From assembly GCF_018343525.1 (NCBI RefSeq), contig NZ_JAGYPH010000004.1, positions 310,001 to 374,000 of the forward strand: DNA of 64,000 nucleotides. The letters run 5' to 3'. This DNA is from Lederbergia citrea. GTDB taxonomy: Bacteria; Bacillota; Bacilli; Bacillales; Bacillaceae_C. Position numbers and translations under genes: made by a program. Positions 26,257 through 35,066 of this stretch are shown in pieces. The notes beneath the pieces were generated by a model, which saw nothing but the letters and a program-made list of their open reading frames with translations, was not told the origin of the DNA and did no database searches. Position 1 is the first letter of the stretch, and the number at the start of each line of letters is the position of its first letter.

Positions 26257-27198
26257 TCATTCATGCAATAACAACGATTGTGCCGTATATTGATCAGTAA
26301 TAAAGACGTTGGCATAACCTCCTAATAGAGCACCATGAATGGCTTCTACTTTGCGGGTCCCACCAGCAACGAGGATTGAATTTTCCTTTTGTTTCAATTC
26401 CTCTAATTCAATACCGATCGTCCGTTCATTGATTGATGGACTGCAAATATCCCCTTCCCGTGTAAAAAAACGAGAACAAATATCACCAACGGCTTCCGAC
26501 TGAAGTAAAGATTTTTCCTCTGGGGACAAATATCCTAAACGAAATAAAGGAGCTTCATTATCTACCGGGCCTACGGTAAAAATAGCTATATTCGCTTGTT
26601 TTCCTAAATCGATGAGCCGACTCATATGACGGTCTGATTCAATTACTTCCTTAACCATCGGATTATCAACGATTACTGGGAGCGGCAAATAGCGTGGAAT
26701 GGTATTAAATGCTTCTGCAAATAAATAAACCGTTTCTGATTCATACGTATTCACATGTGAGTGACCAACCCCGCCTTTTAACTGGATGACTTCCACACCT
26801 TTTACCGGTTTTTGTTTTAATTGAAGGGCCACTCTATGCATCGTCGTGCCCCAAGTTACACCTAGTACATCTCCATCTTTAACGACTTCATATAAATATT
26901 TTGCCGTAACTTCACTCATCACTTGCAGTATTTCGCGATCTTCTTCTACTGTTGCATACGCAATTTTTACTTCATCCAAATGGTATTTTGTTTGCAGTGA
27001 TTTTGATAGCTCATTATTATTCGTAAATGGATCAATAATCTTAATTTTAACAAACCCTTGATCCTTCGCCTGTTGAAGTAATCGAGAAACAGTTGGCCTT
27101 GAAACACCTAGCTTCTTAGCAATCTCCTGCTGCGTATAATCAAACTGATAATAAAGGCGCGCCACCTCAATAACCAGCCGCTTCTTATCACTCGTCAT
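26257..27198 (-). CDS. deoR: Deoxyribonucleoside regulator, SorC family DeoR
   Basis: A 313-residue SorC-type repressor: N-terminal helix-turn-helix (YTQQEIAKKLGVSRPTVSRLL, about 20-41) and a sugar-phosphate-binding domain with GVTWGTTMHRV and SILVAGGTRKVEAIHGALLGG. Matches Bacillus subtilis DeoR, which represses deo genes until deoxyribose 5-phosphate is present. Unlike B. subtilis, its gene has its own terminator before nupC. The start codon is close to repeat copy D. Confidence 0.93.
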   Translation of the reverse strand: MTSDKKRLVIEVARLYYQFDYTQQEIAKKLGVSRPTVSRLLQQAKDQGFVKIKIIDPFTNNNELSKSLQTKYHLDEVKIAYATVEEDREILQVMSEVTAKYLYEVVKDGDVLGVTWGTTMHRVALQLKQKPVKGVEVIQLKGGVGHSHVNTYESETVYLFAEAFNTIPRYLPLPVIVDNPMVKEVIESDRHMSRLIDLGKQANIAIFTVGPVDNEAPLFRLGYLSPEEKSLLQSEAVGDICSRFFTREGDICSPSINERTIGIELEELKQKENSILVAGGTRKVEAIHGALLGGYANVFITDQYTAQSLLLHE

Positions 27199-27220
27199 CT
27201 TTTTTCTACCCCTTTTTAAA

Positions 27221-27260
27221 AGTGCCTGTCACCACCCGGTTTTTGTCGATTAATGTCGGA
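27221..27260 (-). repeat. Dispersed palindromic element, copy D
   Basis: On the minus strand TCGACAAAAACCGGGTGGTG then ACAGGCACTTTT. It lies 23 nt upstream of the deoR start codon. The right arm is degenerate, lacking CCCG. Confidence 0.75.
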
Positions 27261-27377
27261 TGGCTTTCAAACGATATCGATCTTTTAATTACTACTATAT
27301 CTTTTTTCTCTTTTTTGTAAATACTCTTATATGGGAGAATCTTTGCATTTATAACCGGATTTTCTCGATAATCAAGA

Positions 27378-27407
27378 AAAGACCAGCGTTTATGATTGCT
27401 GGTCTTT
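27378..27407. terminator. Terminator-like hairpin in a divergent intergenic region
   Basis: A 10-bp stem AAAGACCAGC (27378-27387) and GCTGGTCTTT (27398-27407) with T-rich sequence on both strands, between divergent deoR and the gene at 27476. No gene ends here, so its role is unclear: a leader attenuator or a relic. Confidence 0.5.
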
Positions 27408-27475
27408 CTTTCCTCACCATGATACACATTGTTAAATATGATAATAAAAAATCTTCTTTATAGGTGGTAATCACT

Positions 27476-27880
27476 TTGTATAATATTCCCAATTACACTT
27501 ATCCTAATTGGTATCCATGGAGGGGTTTTCCATTACCTGCCCAATATATGCCTCCCCATCTTTTAAGACCCCAAAGCATGTACCCACCAGTTGATATTAA
27601 GAAGCTTCATCAATCAGCTCAAAAATACCAAGAACTTTTGAATCAGGCAACGTTATTAGTAAATAAAATTACTACTTCGCCAAGTTTTGCGAGGAACCTT
27701 ATGGATGCTGCTCAAAAGTCAAATCAAAAGAAAGTGATTGAATTGATATTATCGACCGGTATAACCATTAAAGTCAAAACCAGTTTTAGTCCTGATGGAA
27801 TAAAAGTTGATTTAAGCAATGCTAAGCACGAAGGAGATTGTTGTACCATACGGTTGGCTTTGCCCTGGTATGCACATTGA
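27476..27880 (+). CDS. Hypothetical protein with Pro/Tyr-rich N-terminus
   Basis: A 134-residue protein. The start is read as TTG at 27476, 8 nt after AGGTGG; an upstream GTG is inside that RBS. Residues 1-40 are rich in Pro, Tyr and Trp (NYTYPNWYPWRGFPLP), then a helical segment (40-85) and a beta-rich C-terminus with a CC pair (GDCCTIRLALPW). The composition is like small spore coat proteins of Bacillus, but no family is recognised. Confidence 0.65.
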   Translation: MYNIPNYTYPNWYPWRGFPLPAQYMPPHLLRPQSMYPPVDIKKLHQSAQKYQELLNQATLLVNKITTSPSFARNLMDAAQKSNQKKVIELILSTGITIKVKTSFSPDGIKVDLSNAKHEGDCCTIRLALPWYAH

Positions 27881-27899
27881 ATTGAATTGTGAAAGATAC

Positions 27900-28754
27900 T
27901 TAATGCGATTGATTTCTGTTAATAAATTGCTCTGCCATTTTAATTTGGTTATCGTATAGCTTTTGAGCTAAAATTTCTTTTGTTTCCAAAGAAGCGATTA
28001 AATAATCTGTATCATTAACGGTTGCGACGATGGAAAACTTGTAACCAAGTGGGCTAACATCAAGCGAGTGTAAGCCATATACTCGATACATTTCCACAAA
28101 TTCGCCGGTTTCTTTATCTATTTTTAAATATTGTTCCTGTTTTTGGTTTAGCTCATCACAAACTTCCTGCAATAAGTTTTTAACAATCCCAGGGTTTTGA
28201 TTAAAAGAAACGATGATACTTTCGAAAATACGTCTTTTTTCAACGGAGCCATTCACAATTTCTCTAATTTCCCCATTAGAAATTGTCACTAATTTCCCAT
28301 TGATTAAACGGATCTTTACAATTCTAAATCCTAATTCCTCAACTGTACCACCATCTGGTTCTCCATTAATATGAATGAAGTCCCCTCGTTTAATCGTCCC
28401 TTCGAAAATCATAAAAATGCCACTCAACAAATCATTGATTAATTTTTGTGCACCAAAACCAATAACAGCTGCAATGATTCCTCCAGCTAAAATAACTTCT
28501 TTTAAGCCAACAACGAAAGGTTTAATCGCTACAATCAATATAATGATCGCTAAAATATATCTGGATGTATTTTTAACCACACTCTCTATCGTTTCTTTCT
28601 TTTTATCTTCCATGATACTCGTATGTTTAAAAATTTGTCCTAATAGCTTCCTAATAACAAAAATCATTAAATAAGTAATAATTATTGATAAGGCTAAGGA
28701 TACAAAGTATGTTTGAATACTTGAAAAATCAATGTCAAAAAACCCTTTCATCAT
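27900..28754 (-). CDS. Small-conductance mechanosensitive channel, MscS family
   Basis: A 284-residue membrane protein: three hydrophobic segments (about 15-100), the pore-lining TM3 region GGIIAAVIGFGAQKLINDLLSG, the beta-domain signature GTIKRGDFIHINGEPDGGTVEELGFRIVKIR (in pieces about 118-148) and a C-terminal alpha/beta cage. It releases solutes on hypo-osmotic shock. AAGGAG lies before two adjacent ATGs; either can be the start. Convergent with the gene at 27476. Confidence 0.92.
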   Translation of the reverse strand: MMKGFFDIDFSSIQTYFVSLALSIIITYLMIFVIRKLLGQIFKHTSIMEDKKKETIESVVKNTSRYILAIIILIVAIKPFVVGLKEVILAGGIIAAVIGFGAQKLINDLLSGIFMIFEGTIKRGDFIHINGEPDGGTVEELGFRIVKIRLINGKLVTISNGEIREIVNGSVEKRRIFESIIVSFNQNPGIVKNLLQEVCDELNQKQEQYLKIDKETGEFVEMYRVYGLHSLDVSPLGYKFSIVATVNDTDYLIASLETKEILAQKLYDNQIKMAEQFINRNQSH

Positions 28755-28869
28755 AACAGCTCCTTGAGTGTTAAAACACTATACATACATGAATGATACT
28801 AATTTTTTTATTCGTATGAAGTACTTGAATTTGTAAAGGCTATTAGGAATGAAGATTGGAGTGAAAAAT

Positions 28870-29034
28870 ATGAAGAAGAGAAAAAACCCCGTGGTGAATG
28901 AGGAGAAAATGCTTATTCAAGCAAACTTAAATAACGTAGTCCCAGGTGATTCCGTTGACGAAGAGCGCGCCGTTGAAAGAGGAAACGAAATGCTTGCCCA
29001 TGACGAAATTGAACAACAAAATAACAATTTGTAA
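28870..29034 (+). CDS. Small acidic hypothetical protein
   Basis: A 54-residue protein MKKRKNPVVNEEKMLIQANL... ending in a Gln/Asn-rich tail (EQQNNNL). The start at 28870 has GGAGTG 6 nt upstream; an in-frame extension to 28849 has no RBS. A strong terminator follows at once, which supports real expression. The small, hydrophilic, Asn/Gln-rich make-up fits a spore-type protein; no family is recognised. Confidence 0.6.
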   Translation: MKKRKNPVVNEEKMLIQANLNNVVPGDSVDEERAVERGNEMLAHDEIEQQNNNL

Positions 29035-29036
29035 AC

Positions 29037-29080
29037 AAATAGCCCCCCGGATAAGATGATGGGGGGCTATTTATTTTTTT
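29037..29080 (+). terminator. Terminator after the small acidic gene
   Basis: A 12-bp stem AAATAGCCCCCC (29037-29048) and GGGGGGCTATTT (29061-29072), then ATTTTTTT. Convergent with the DUF3892 gene. Confidence 0.95.
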
Positions 29081-29393
29081 AAAATGATGGTAGGTTATCT
29101 AAATTATTCTCTTTTATCCCATCAGGTTCGCTCCGGATGATATCCCTGCCATACTTATGAAATACATCAATATGAGCGATATTCCCTGCTTTCGCTTCAT
29201 CTAGGGCAGTCAGATAATCCAATTCACGCCCCGTTTTCGTTTTAAAAGCGATGATATCACCATCATTATTTTTTCTAACTGCAATAATTTCTTCTTTTCC
29301 TGAAGTATTCTCTTGCGCTGTTTCAAGGTTTACCTGTTGTTGGCTTTGTTCGCGATACGAGTTGTAGATTTTCTCAAAATGTTCCGGTTCCAA
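29079..29393 (-). CDS. DUF3892 domain protein
   Basis: A 104-residue protein whose C-terminal 60 residues match DUF3892: EIIAVRKNNDGDIIAFKTKTG, LTALDEAKAGNIAHIDVF, then IIRSEPDG and a terminal NLDNLPSF. The N-terminal 40 residues are Gln/Glu rich. Function is unknown. AGGAGG lies just before the start. Confidence 0.8.
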   Translation of the reverse strand: MEPEHFEKIYNSYREQSQQQVNLETAQENTSGKEEIIAVRKNNDGDIIAFKTKTGRELDYLTALDEAKAGNIAHIDVFHKYGRDIIRSEPDGIKENNLDNLPSF

Positions 29394-29439
29394 TGCTACA
29401 CCTCCTAAAGATAAGATATTGACATTAATTTATTTAGGA

Positions 29440-29568
29440 TTATTTATTAGATTCATTTTTTCCCGCATCTTCAGCAAGTTGCTCAAAAGACTGGACCTTG
29501 CCATGTGGATTTTGCGATTGTTTTCGGTCTTTCCATTGACGTTCTGCTTGTCGTTTAGATTGCGTCAT
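29440..29568 (-). CDS. Very small basic protein, probable spore-type
   Basis: A 42-residue open frame, MTQSKRQAERQWKDRKQS... ending GKNESNK, with AAAGGAG about 11 nt upstream. Lys/Arg/Gln-rich, no hydrophobic segment. It lies in a run of short minus-strand genes between DUF3892 and a second small basic protein. Family not recognised; its size makes the call moderate. Confidence 0.55.
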   Translation of the reverse strand: MTQSKRQAERQWKDRKQSQNPHGKVQSFEQLAEDAGKNESNK

Positions 29569-29612
29569 CTCGATATATGCTCCTTTTCTTCTTTATATTG
29601 AAAGAGGAAAAA

Positions 29613-29795
29613 TCAATGCATCCCGTTCCATTCACCTTGATTTTTGAACGCTTTTTCTTTTTTAGCCTTTTCTTTATGTGCACGATTAGCATTTGCACTG
29701 CCAAATTCCTTGGAGAATTCGGAATCAGTTTTGCTGGAATCAAAGCCTTTTTTGTTCTTTTGATCTGCGTCGTTTTTCTTCGTCCGCTTCGCCAT
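29613..29795 (-). CDS. Small Lys-rich protein, probable spore-type
   Basis: A 60-residue protein MAKRTKKNDADQKNKK..., with a central SEFSKEFGSANANRAHKEK segment loosely like small acid-soluble spore proteins. AGGAGG lies 6-7 nt before the ATG, a strong signal for translation. Family not established. Confidence 0.65.
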   Translation of the reverse strand: MAKRTKKNDADQKNKKGFDSSKTDSEFSKEFGSANANRAHKEKAKKEKAFKNQGEWNGMH

Positions 29796-29874
29796 CAGTA
29801 TCCCTCCTTCTTTCCTTTAGTATAAGAAGTGAAAGTGGAATTATACGTCATGGCTTTTTGCACAGGTATCACTC

Positions 29875-30822
29875 CTACGCATGCCTCTTTGCAATGTCGC
29901 AGCAAACTTGAATAAATTTATCAGTATCCTCGAAATGTAAGTTGTGGGCTGCATTTTCAAAATAAATCATTTTTTTATATGGACTTTCGATGATTTTATA
30001 ATATTCTTCTACTAAAGAACTCGGTGTTATATAATCAAATCTTCCAGCCAAAAAATAGACGGGAACTTTCACTTTTTTAATTTGCTCGATAAAATTAATA
30101 GAAAGCATTTCTTTTTTCATTCTCTTACCTGAATAATTAATGCCTTTCAGCCATTTAACACTATCCATTAGGCTGTATTCCTTAGAAAAAAGCATTTCTA
30201 TAAAGAAGTCTTTCCATAAAAGCAATGTTTCTTTAAAATTAACATCTGCGTATTTATGAAGAAAAATCCGAAACATTACTGATTTATAAAGCGAATCATG
30301 GGGTGGTGGACCAATTTTTTGTAGCATTTTACATGCTAGGTCATCGTTCTTTAACTTAGCTTGTTCTAACACATGATTAAAAGCTTCACTATCTCCTTCA
30401 ACGATATTAACTACTTGACCAATACCGATATAACATTGAAAAAGATGTGGGTATTTATGAACTGCCAAAAGGCCAATAATACTTCCCCAAGAATGACATG
30501 CAAGAAATATCTTATCTTTATTAAAACGTGTGGCTAATAACTCAGCCAAAACTCTTACATCTTCAATATATTGATTGATATTGTAGGTTTCTTTAGGTAT
30601 TTTTTCTGAGTAACTTTTTCCCGAACCCCGTTGATCCCAATCTACCACCACAAAATGGTCTTCTAAGTCTTCGAAGTATTTTTTTATACAATAAATGTGT
30701 GACACACCAGGACCACCATGTAAAAAAAGAATAATGGGATTGCTAATATTTTTACTTCGAATATAAATCCACTGTTTTATTCCGTTTATTTTTACTTCTT
30801 CTAAAGAATTGATGGTTTTCAC
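29875..30822 (-). CDS. Alpha/beta hydrolase, proline iminopeptidase-like
   Basis: A 315-residue cytosolic hydrolase of the S33 type. Oxyanion motif HGGPG (about 35-39), DWDQRGSGKS (about 60-69), nucleophile Ser in CHSWGS (about residue 110), a late Asp in AGRFDYITP and His in ENAAHNLHFE complete the triad. It probably cleaves N-terminal Pro peptides or a small ester/amide. The frame begins with GTG and the RBS is weak. Confidence 0.85.
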   Translation of the reverse strand: MKTINSLEEVKINGIKQWIYIRSKNISNPIILFLHGGPGVSHIYCIKKYFEDLEDHFVVVDWDQRGSGKSYSEKIPKETYNINQYIEDVRVLAELLATRFNKDKIFLACHSWGSIIGLLAVHKYPHLFQCYIGIGQVVNIVEGDSEAFNHVLEQAKLKNDDLACKMLQKIGPPPHDSLYKSVMFRIFLHKYADVNFKETLLLWKDFFIEMLFSKEYSLMDSVKWLKGINYSGKRMKKEMLSINFIEQIKKVKVPVYFLAGRFDYITPSSLVEEYYKIIESPYKKMIYFENAAHNLHFEDTDKFIQVCCDIAKRHA

Positions 30823-31131
30823 TTCTTTCTATTTTTTCCATATTCGCAATGTGCACACCGGACCTTCATTTATTATTTCCAAATTGCTAGAGATTCTGAG
30901 GTAGTTCTTCATCATAGGTTTATGTAGTCGGGATTCACTGATTAAAAGAAAAAACCTCTGTCGCTTATCAGTCGAGAGAGGAATTTGATTATTATTAGTC
31001 TAGTCATCATTTTTCATGAGTAAACTGTGCTTACTCCTGAAATATTCTTTATATTTCGCAGTTATAAATCGAATGGCTCTTGCCTTTTTATGAAAGAATC
31101 AAGATTGGATAATGCTGAGTCACGAATTATT
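30823..31131. other. Intergenic stretch
   Basis: No gene seen. It contains the terminator of the amino-acid ABC operon at 30944-30981 and must hold the hydrolase promoter near 30823-30940; no clear -35/-10 pair was picked out. Confidence 0.6.
30944..30981 (-). terminator. Terminator of the amino-acid ABC operon
   Basis: Minus strand CCTCT (30981-30977) pairs with AGAGG (30959-30955) with further inner pairing, followed by TTTTTTCTTTT. It lies 150 nt past the ATPase gene stop. Confidence 0.75.
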
Positions 31132-31872
31132 TCATATTCGACTCAAGAAGGCCTTCGTTCTGTCAAACCGGGGGTTCGTAAACAACTCGGCTGGATGACC
31201 GGATTCGATAATCTCTCCATTATCCATAAAAATAGCCCGGTTCGCCACCTCTTTGGCGAATCCCATCTCATGCGTCACCACAATCATCGTCATTTGCTCT
31301 TCGGCTAGGTCCTTCATTACTTGCAATACTTCACCTGTCAATTCCGGGTCCAATGCGGATGTAGGCTCATCAAACAATAGAATTTCGGGATTCGTCATAA
31401 GTGCCCGAGCAATGGCCACTCTTTGTTTTTGACCGCCAGAGAGTGTTGACGGATAAGCTTTTGCCCAATTAGAGAGGCCAATTTTCTGCAAGAGCTCAGT
31501 GCTTCGTCGTCGGATAACCTCTAACGACTCCTTCTTTTTCATTCTGGGAGCAAGCTCAAGATTTTCTGTAACCGTGAGATGCGGGAAGAGATTAAAATGT
31601 TGGAAGACCATTCCCATCTTGGTGGTAATCCGTTTAATCTCCTGCGGCTTGGAGTAAATTCCGTCCCTTACAAGATAATCGCCGGATACGAAGATACTAC
31701 CATCGTTTATTTCTTCGAGATGGACCAAACTGCGGAGCATCGTGCTTTTCCCAGAGCCTGAGGGACCAATCACCGCAATCACATCGTTTTTATTTACATC
31801 AAAAGTAATCTGCTTCAGTACATCAAGCTTACCAAATGATTTTTTGAGGTTGGATACTTCAATGATAGCCAT
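31132..31872 (-). CDS. Polar amino acid ABC transporter ATPase
   Basis: A 246-residue ABC ATPase of the PAAT family: Walker [11 protein letters not shown]-loop [12 protein letters not shown], signature LSGGQKQR, Walker [13 protein letters not shown] and switch His in VVTHEMGFA. It energises the adjacent permease and binding protein. The ATG at 31872 is preferred; a GTG three codons upstream is crowded by the RBS. Last gene of the operon. Confidence 0.93.
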   Translation of the reverse strand: MAIIEVSNLKKSFGKLDVLKQITFDVNKNDVIAVIGPSGSGKSTMLRSLVHLEEINDGSIFVSGDYLVRDGIYSKPQEIKRITTKMGMVFQHFNLFPHLTVTENLELAPRMKKKESLEVIRRRSTELLQKIGLSNWAKAYPSTLSGGQKQRVAIARALMTNPEILLFDEPTSALDPELTGEVLQVMKDLAEEQMTMIVVTHEMGFAKEVANRAIFMDNGEIIESGHPAELFTNPRFDRTKAFLSRI

Positions 31873-31887
31873 ATTTATCACTTCTTC

Positions 31888-32547
31888 CTAGTCAAATTTA
31901 TACCGTTTTTCGAGCCATTTAAAGAGCATTGTTAATAAGAGCGTGATGAATAGATAAATGAGACCAGCCAAGAAGAAAGGCACAATCGTAAAATCACGGT
32001 TCACTGCAGTCTGAGCAAAGTGTAACAATTCCGGTACAGCAACGGCGTAGAGCAGCGCCGTATCTTTAACGAGTGTGATTGATTCGTTCGAAACGGCGGG
32101 AAGTGCGATGCGAAACATTTGTGGAAGTATGACCCGCGTTGTGGTCTGCCATTTATTCAAACCGAGCACTTGGGAAGCCTCATACTGACCTTTATCAATA
32201 GCCAGAAGACCACCGCGGAAGATCTCTGCAAAATAGGCAGCATAGTTCAAAATAAAGCCTAAAGAGGCGGCGACAAAGCGATCCAGTACCAAATATTCCC
32301 CAATCACAGGGAGTAGTGGCAACCCGAAGCAAATAAACAACAGCTGCAGCAAAAGTGGCGTACCCCGCATCAAATATATATAGCCCTGGGCAAACAAGGA
32401 TATTGGTTTGATATTGCTTCTAACTGCCAGAGTAAGTATGAAACCAAGTGGAATGGACACCACAATGGCAATCAAAAACAAGAGAATAGTCACCTGTGCC
32501 CCTTCTAGCAGGGGCTTAAGAATTGAGTTCATATAATCTAAGGACAT
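31888..32547 (-). CDS. Polar amino acid ABC transporter permease
   Basis: A 219-residue HisM/GlnP-type permease with about five membrane segments, conserved YIYLMRGTPLLLQL and the EAA loop QYEASQVLGLNKWQTTTRVILPQ (in pieces). Between the binding-protein and ATPase genes, 15-16 nt from the latter. Confidence 0.93.
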   Translation of the reverse strand: MSLDYMNSILKPLLEGAQVTILLFLIAIVVSIPLGFILTLAVRSNIKPISLFAQGYIYLMRGTPLLLQLLFICFGLPLLPVIGEYLVLDRFVAASLGFILNYAAYFAEIFRGGLLAIDKGQYEASQVLGLNKWQTTTRVILPQMFRIALPAVSNESITLVKDTALLYAVAVPELLHFAQTAVNRDFTIVPFFLAGLIYLFITLLLTMLFKWLEKRYKFD

Positions 32548-32620
32548 GAAAATGATTCCTCCAAAAACAAAACAGGGTTTCCAAAGGAAATCCTGTTTGT
32601 CCTCTATTTGTTTACTCTAT

Positions 32621-33397
32621 TTACTTTAATACCTTATTTTCTCCAAACCACTTTTGCGAAATTTCAGCTGCTGTGCCGTCTTCATTCATCTCATCAAGAG
32701 CTTTTTGAAGCTTTTGCAACAATTTCTCATTACCTTTTTTCACACCTACCCCATATTCTTCGGGTGCAAGTGATTCATCTAACAACTTAAAAGTATCCTT
32801 CTCTTTTGACATATAATAGTCAATGACAACCTCATCAATAACGACCGCATCCATACGTCCTGTCTTTAGATCAGTCAATGCTAATACATTGTCAGCAAAC
32901 TCAGTAACTGTCTTAATCTTGGATATAACTGGATTACTATTCAATGCATCTGCGGCAGACGAAAGAGATTGAAGCCCGACGACCTTACCTGATAAATCAT
33001 CAAGTTTAGTAATATCTGATTTAGCCAGGGTAGCAACTACCTGTGCATTTTTCAAATAAGGCTTTGTGAAAAGAACCTTTTCTTTACGCTCATCCGTAAT
33101 GGTATACCCGTTCCAAATAAGATCAATTCGCCCACTACTTAACTCAGACTCCTTTGTTTTCCAGTCGATTGGTTGAAATTTAGGCGTATATCCCATTTTT
33201 TCTACAGCAGCTCTAGCATAGTCAATGTCAAAACCAACAATTTCGTTATTTTCATCTCGGAATCCCATTGGTGCAAATTTATCATCGATCCCGATCACAA
33301 GTGTGTTGTCTTGTTCTTTTCCGCCCGATTTGGAGCATCCTACTAGGAGCGAGAATACCGCTGCTATGGTCAGGAAAATAGTCGCCAAACGTTTCAT
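32621..33397 (-). CDS. Polar amino acid-binding lipoprotein of ABC transporter
   Basis: A 258-residue family 3 solute-binding protein: signal peptide with lipobox LLVGC (Cys about 21), then VIGIDDKFAPMGFRDENNEIVGFDIDYARA (in pieces) and WNGYTITDERKE. The start at 33397 follows AAGGTGG; an upstream GTG lies inside that RBS. The ligand may be cystine, arginine, glutamine or a hydantoin/pyrimidine-like compound, given the deaminase-like gene upstream; not determinable here. Confidence 0.92.
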   Translation of the reverse strand: MKRLATIFLTIAAVFSLLVGCSKSGGKEQDNTLVIGIDDKFAPMGFRDENNEIVGFDIDYARAAVEKMGYTPKFQPIDWKTKESELSSGRIDLIWNGYTITDERKEKVLFTKPYLKNAQVVATLAKSDITKLDDLSGKVVGLQSLSSAADALNSNPVISKIKTVTEFADNVLALTDLKTGRMDAVVIDEVVIDYYMSKEKDTFKLLDESLAPEEYGVGVKKGNEKLLQKLQKALDEMNEDGTAAEISQKWFGENKVLK

Positions 33398-33764
33398 ATT
33401 GTATAAAACCACCTTTAATTAGTTATCATTTTACTTTAGTACGTTACCATATTAGTAGAATAACATAATTCATGTAGGTTTAATACCCTAATTTTTTGTT
33501 TTTATATAACCTTTCTAAATAGGGGGAAACCACAAGGATTGTAACCCCCTCAATTTAGCTATTTCCAACCATAACCGAAAAATTCAGGCGCTCTCATCAC
33601 AAAACATAATGCTCGACAATCTATTTTCTATGCCCTTAATAAAGGAATTTATCAGTTCGAATTTGCACTTATTATCTATAAAAGAATTCTAATAAGCAGC
33701 TGCCTCTCTTCAAAACAGATGAAGAGAGGCAGCTGCTTATTTTTTTCCATATAATTATGTATAG
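33398..33764. other. Intergenic stretch with leader hairpin
   Basis: No gene seen. A 12-bp hairpin, CTAAATAGGGGG (33515-33526) with CCCCCT (33545-33550) and ATTTAG (33553-33558), lies about 120 nt upstream of the binding-protein start on the minus strand without a U-tract. A strong terminator lies at 33691-33747. Confidence 0.6.
33691..33747. terminator. Terminator after the deaminase-like gene
   Basis: A perfect 21-bp stem (33691-33711 and 33721-33741; core GCAGCTGCCTCTCTTC) with a 9-nt loop. The T-run is on the plus strand, but the stem lies just past the minus-strand gene's stop. Confidence 0.85.
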
Positions 33765-34991
33765 TTACAATGAACCACTCACTAGTCGCCCTTCATACCA
33801 TACTGCTTGACGATGCGATCTACGTGCCACTGCTTCCGCCGAGCAACCTGCATGCACCAATATAAAGTTTGCTGCGTCTCCAATCTTTGGCCATACTTGC
33901 TCACCTTTGTCATCGAGCGGAGTTATCCCGTCTGTAATAAATCCTAGAGACTGAGACAACGACAATTCATCAGAACGACCGTACAATTCTGCGAACCGCC
34001 CTACTTTCTCCAATTGATCTCCATTTCCAAAAGGAGACCAGTGATCCGTAAGGCTGTCTGTAGCCAACTTTACTTTTACACCTTTGTTATGCAGCATCGG
34101 AAGCGGCATTGCCGTTTTGCCAATCGGAACTGTTGAAGCTATGGACATTCGAAGCGATGCCATGCGTTCAGCTACAGCTTCAGCTTCCTCCGGCTCTGCT
34201 CCTGCAAACCAGAAAGCATGGCTAACAGTCACTTTTCCTAATAATCCAGCTTCTTCGGTTAAATCAGCCAACCTCATTAAAGTTTGTTTTCCGGCTTCGC
34301 CGCCATCATGCAGATGAATATCGATGCCAGCATTGTTCAGAACCGCCATTTCTACCATAGTCTGTAGTGACTTCTCAATGTCTCCATCAACCGAATATGG
34401 ATCTACCCCGCCTACATGTGTTGCCCCCTCTGCCAAAGATTGTTTTACGAGTTGGACGGAATCCGAACGAAGCAGTCCATGCTGTGGGAAAGCGACAATT
34501 TCAGATGAAATTTTACCGGAGAACGTATCAAGAGCCCGTTTGGTTGCTTCTAAACGATGTAGTCCACTCACAGGCTCGATATTACAATGGGTACGGACGT
34601 GTGTCGCACCAAATCCTTGTATAAGTGTTAAGATGCTTTCGGCTTGTTGTTTTGCCATTGGTAATAATTTTGGCAATAATATCTTCTCTTGTTCAATTCG
34701 TTCGAAGATACTTGATATAGGCTTAACTGCTTTCCAAGGTCCGTCGTAATAAGTTTTATCCAAATGAATATGTGCCTCTTCGAAAGAAGGCAACATTAAT
34801 AATTCATTACAGTTGTATTTTGGAAGATTGCTTTGCAACTCCTTATCAGCCCCAATAATCTCAGCAATAGTACCGCCTTCGATTCTTAGATGACAAATCT
34901 CAGTATTGGTCTCAGCAACCTGCCCATCTTCTAACACATAACTTTGTTCTAATCTTACATTCGTTAACCAATAAGATGAATTCAACAACAT
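33765..34991 (-). CDS. Cytosine deaminase-like metal-dependent amidohydrolase
   Basis: A 408-residue amidohydrolase of the CodA/TrzA group. Metal motif AHIHLDKTY (about 70), VRTHCNIEP, DIHLHDGGE, TVSHAFWF and late Asp in LATDSLTDHWSPFGNGD. It resembles cytosine deaminase but lacks exact CodA substrate-loop identity that could be judged here, so another cyclic amide or amidine is possible. The start at 34991 follows AAGGGAT; an in-frame extension upstream is not supported. The amino-acid type ABC importer lies downstream on the same strand, after a terminator. Confidence 0.85.
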   Translation of the reverse strand: MLLNSSYWLTNVRLEQSYVLEDGQVAETNTEICHLRIEGGTIAEIIGADKELQSNLPKYNCNELLMLPSFEEAHIHLDKTYYDGPWKAVKPISSIFERIEQEKILLPKLLPMAKQQAESILTLIQGFGATHVRTHCNIEPVSGLHRLEATKRALDTFSGKISSEIVAFPQHGLLRSDSVQLVKQSLAEGATHVGGVDPYSVDGDIEKSLQTMVEMAVLNNAGIDIHLHDGGEAGKQTLMRLADLTEEAGLLGKVTVSHAFWFAGAEPEEAEAVAERMASLRMSIASTVPIGKTAMPLPMLHNKGVKVKLATDSLTDHWSPFGNGDQLEKVGRFAELYGRSDELSLSQSLGFITDGITPLDDKGEQVWPKIGDAANFILVHAGCSAEAVARRSHRQAVWYEGRLVSGSL

Positions 34992-35066
34992 GTCTATCCC
35001 TTCTTTCCCAAAAATATTAATAGTGTATAATTGACTCTCCTTAGGCACTGGAATGGGGCGATGCCT

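Noticed and set aside
27206-27427. Minus-strand ORF of 73 codons upstream of deoR
   Set aside because: It spans repeat copy D and the terminator-like hairpin, has no RBS and no family likeness.
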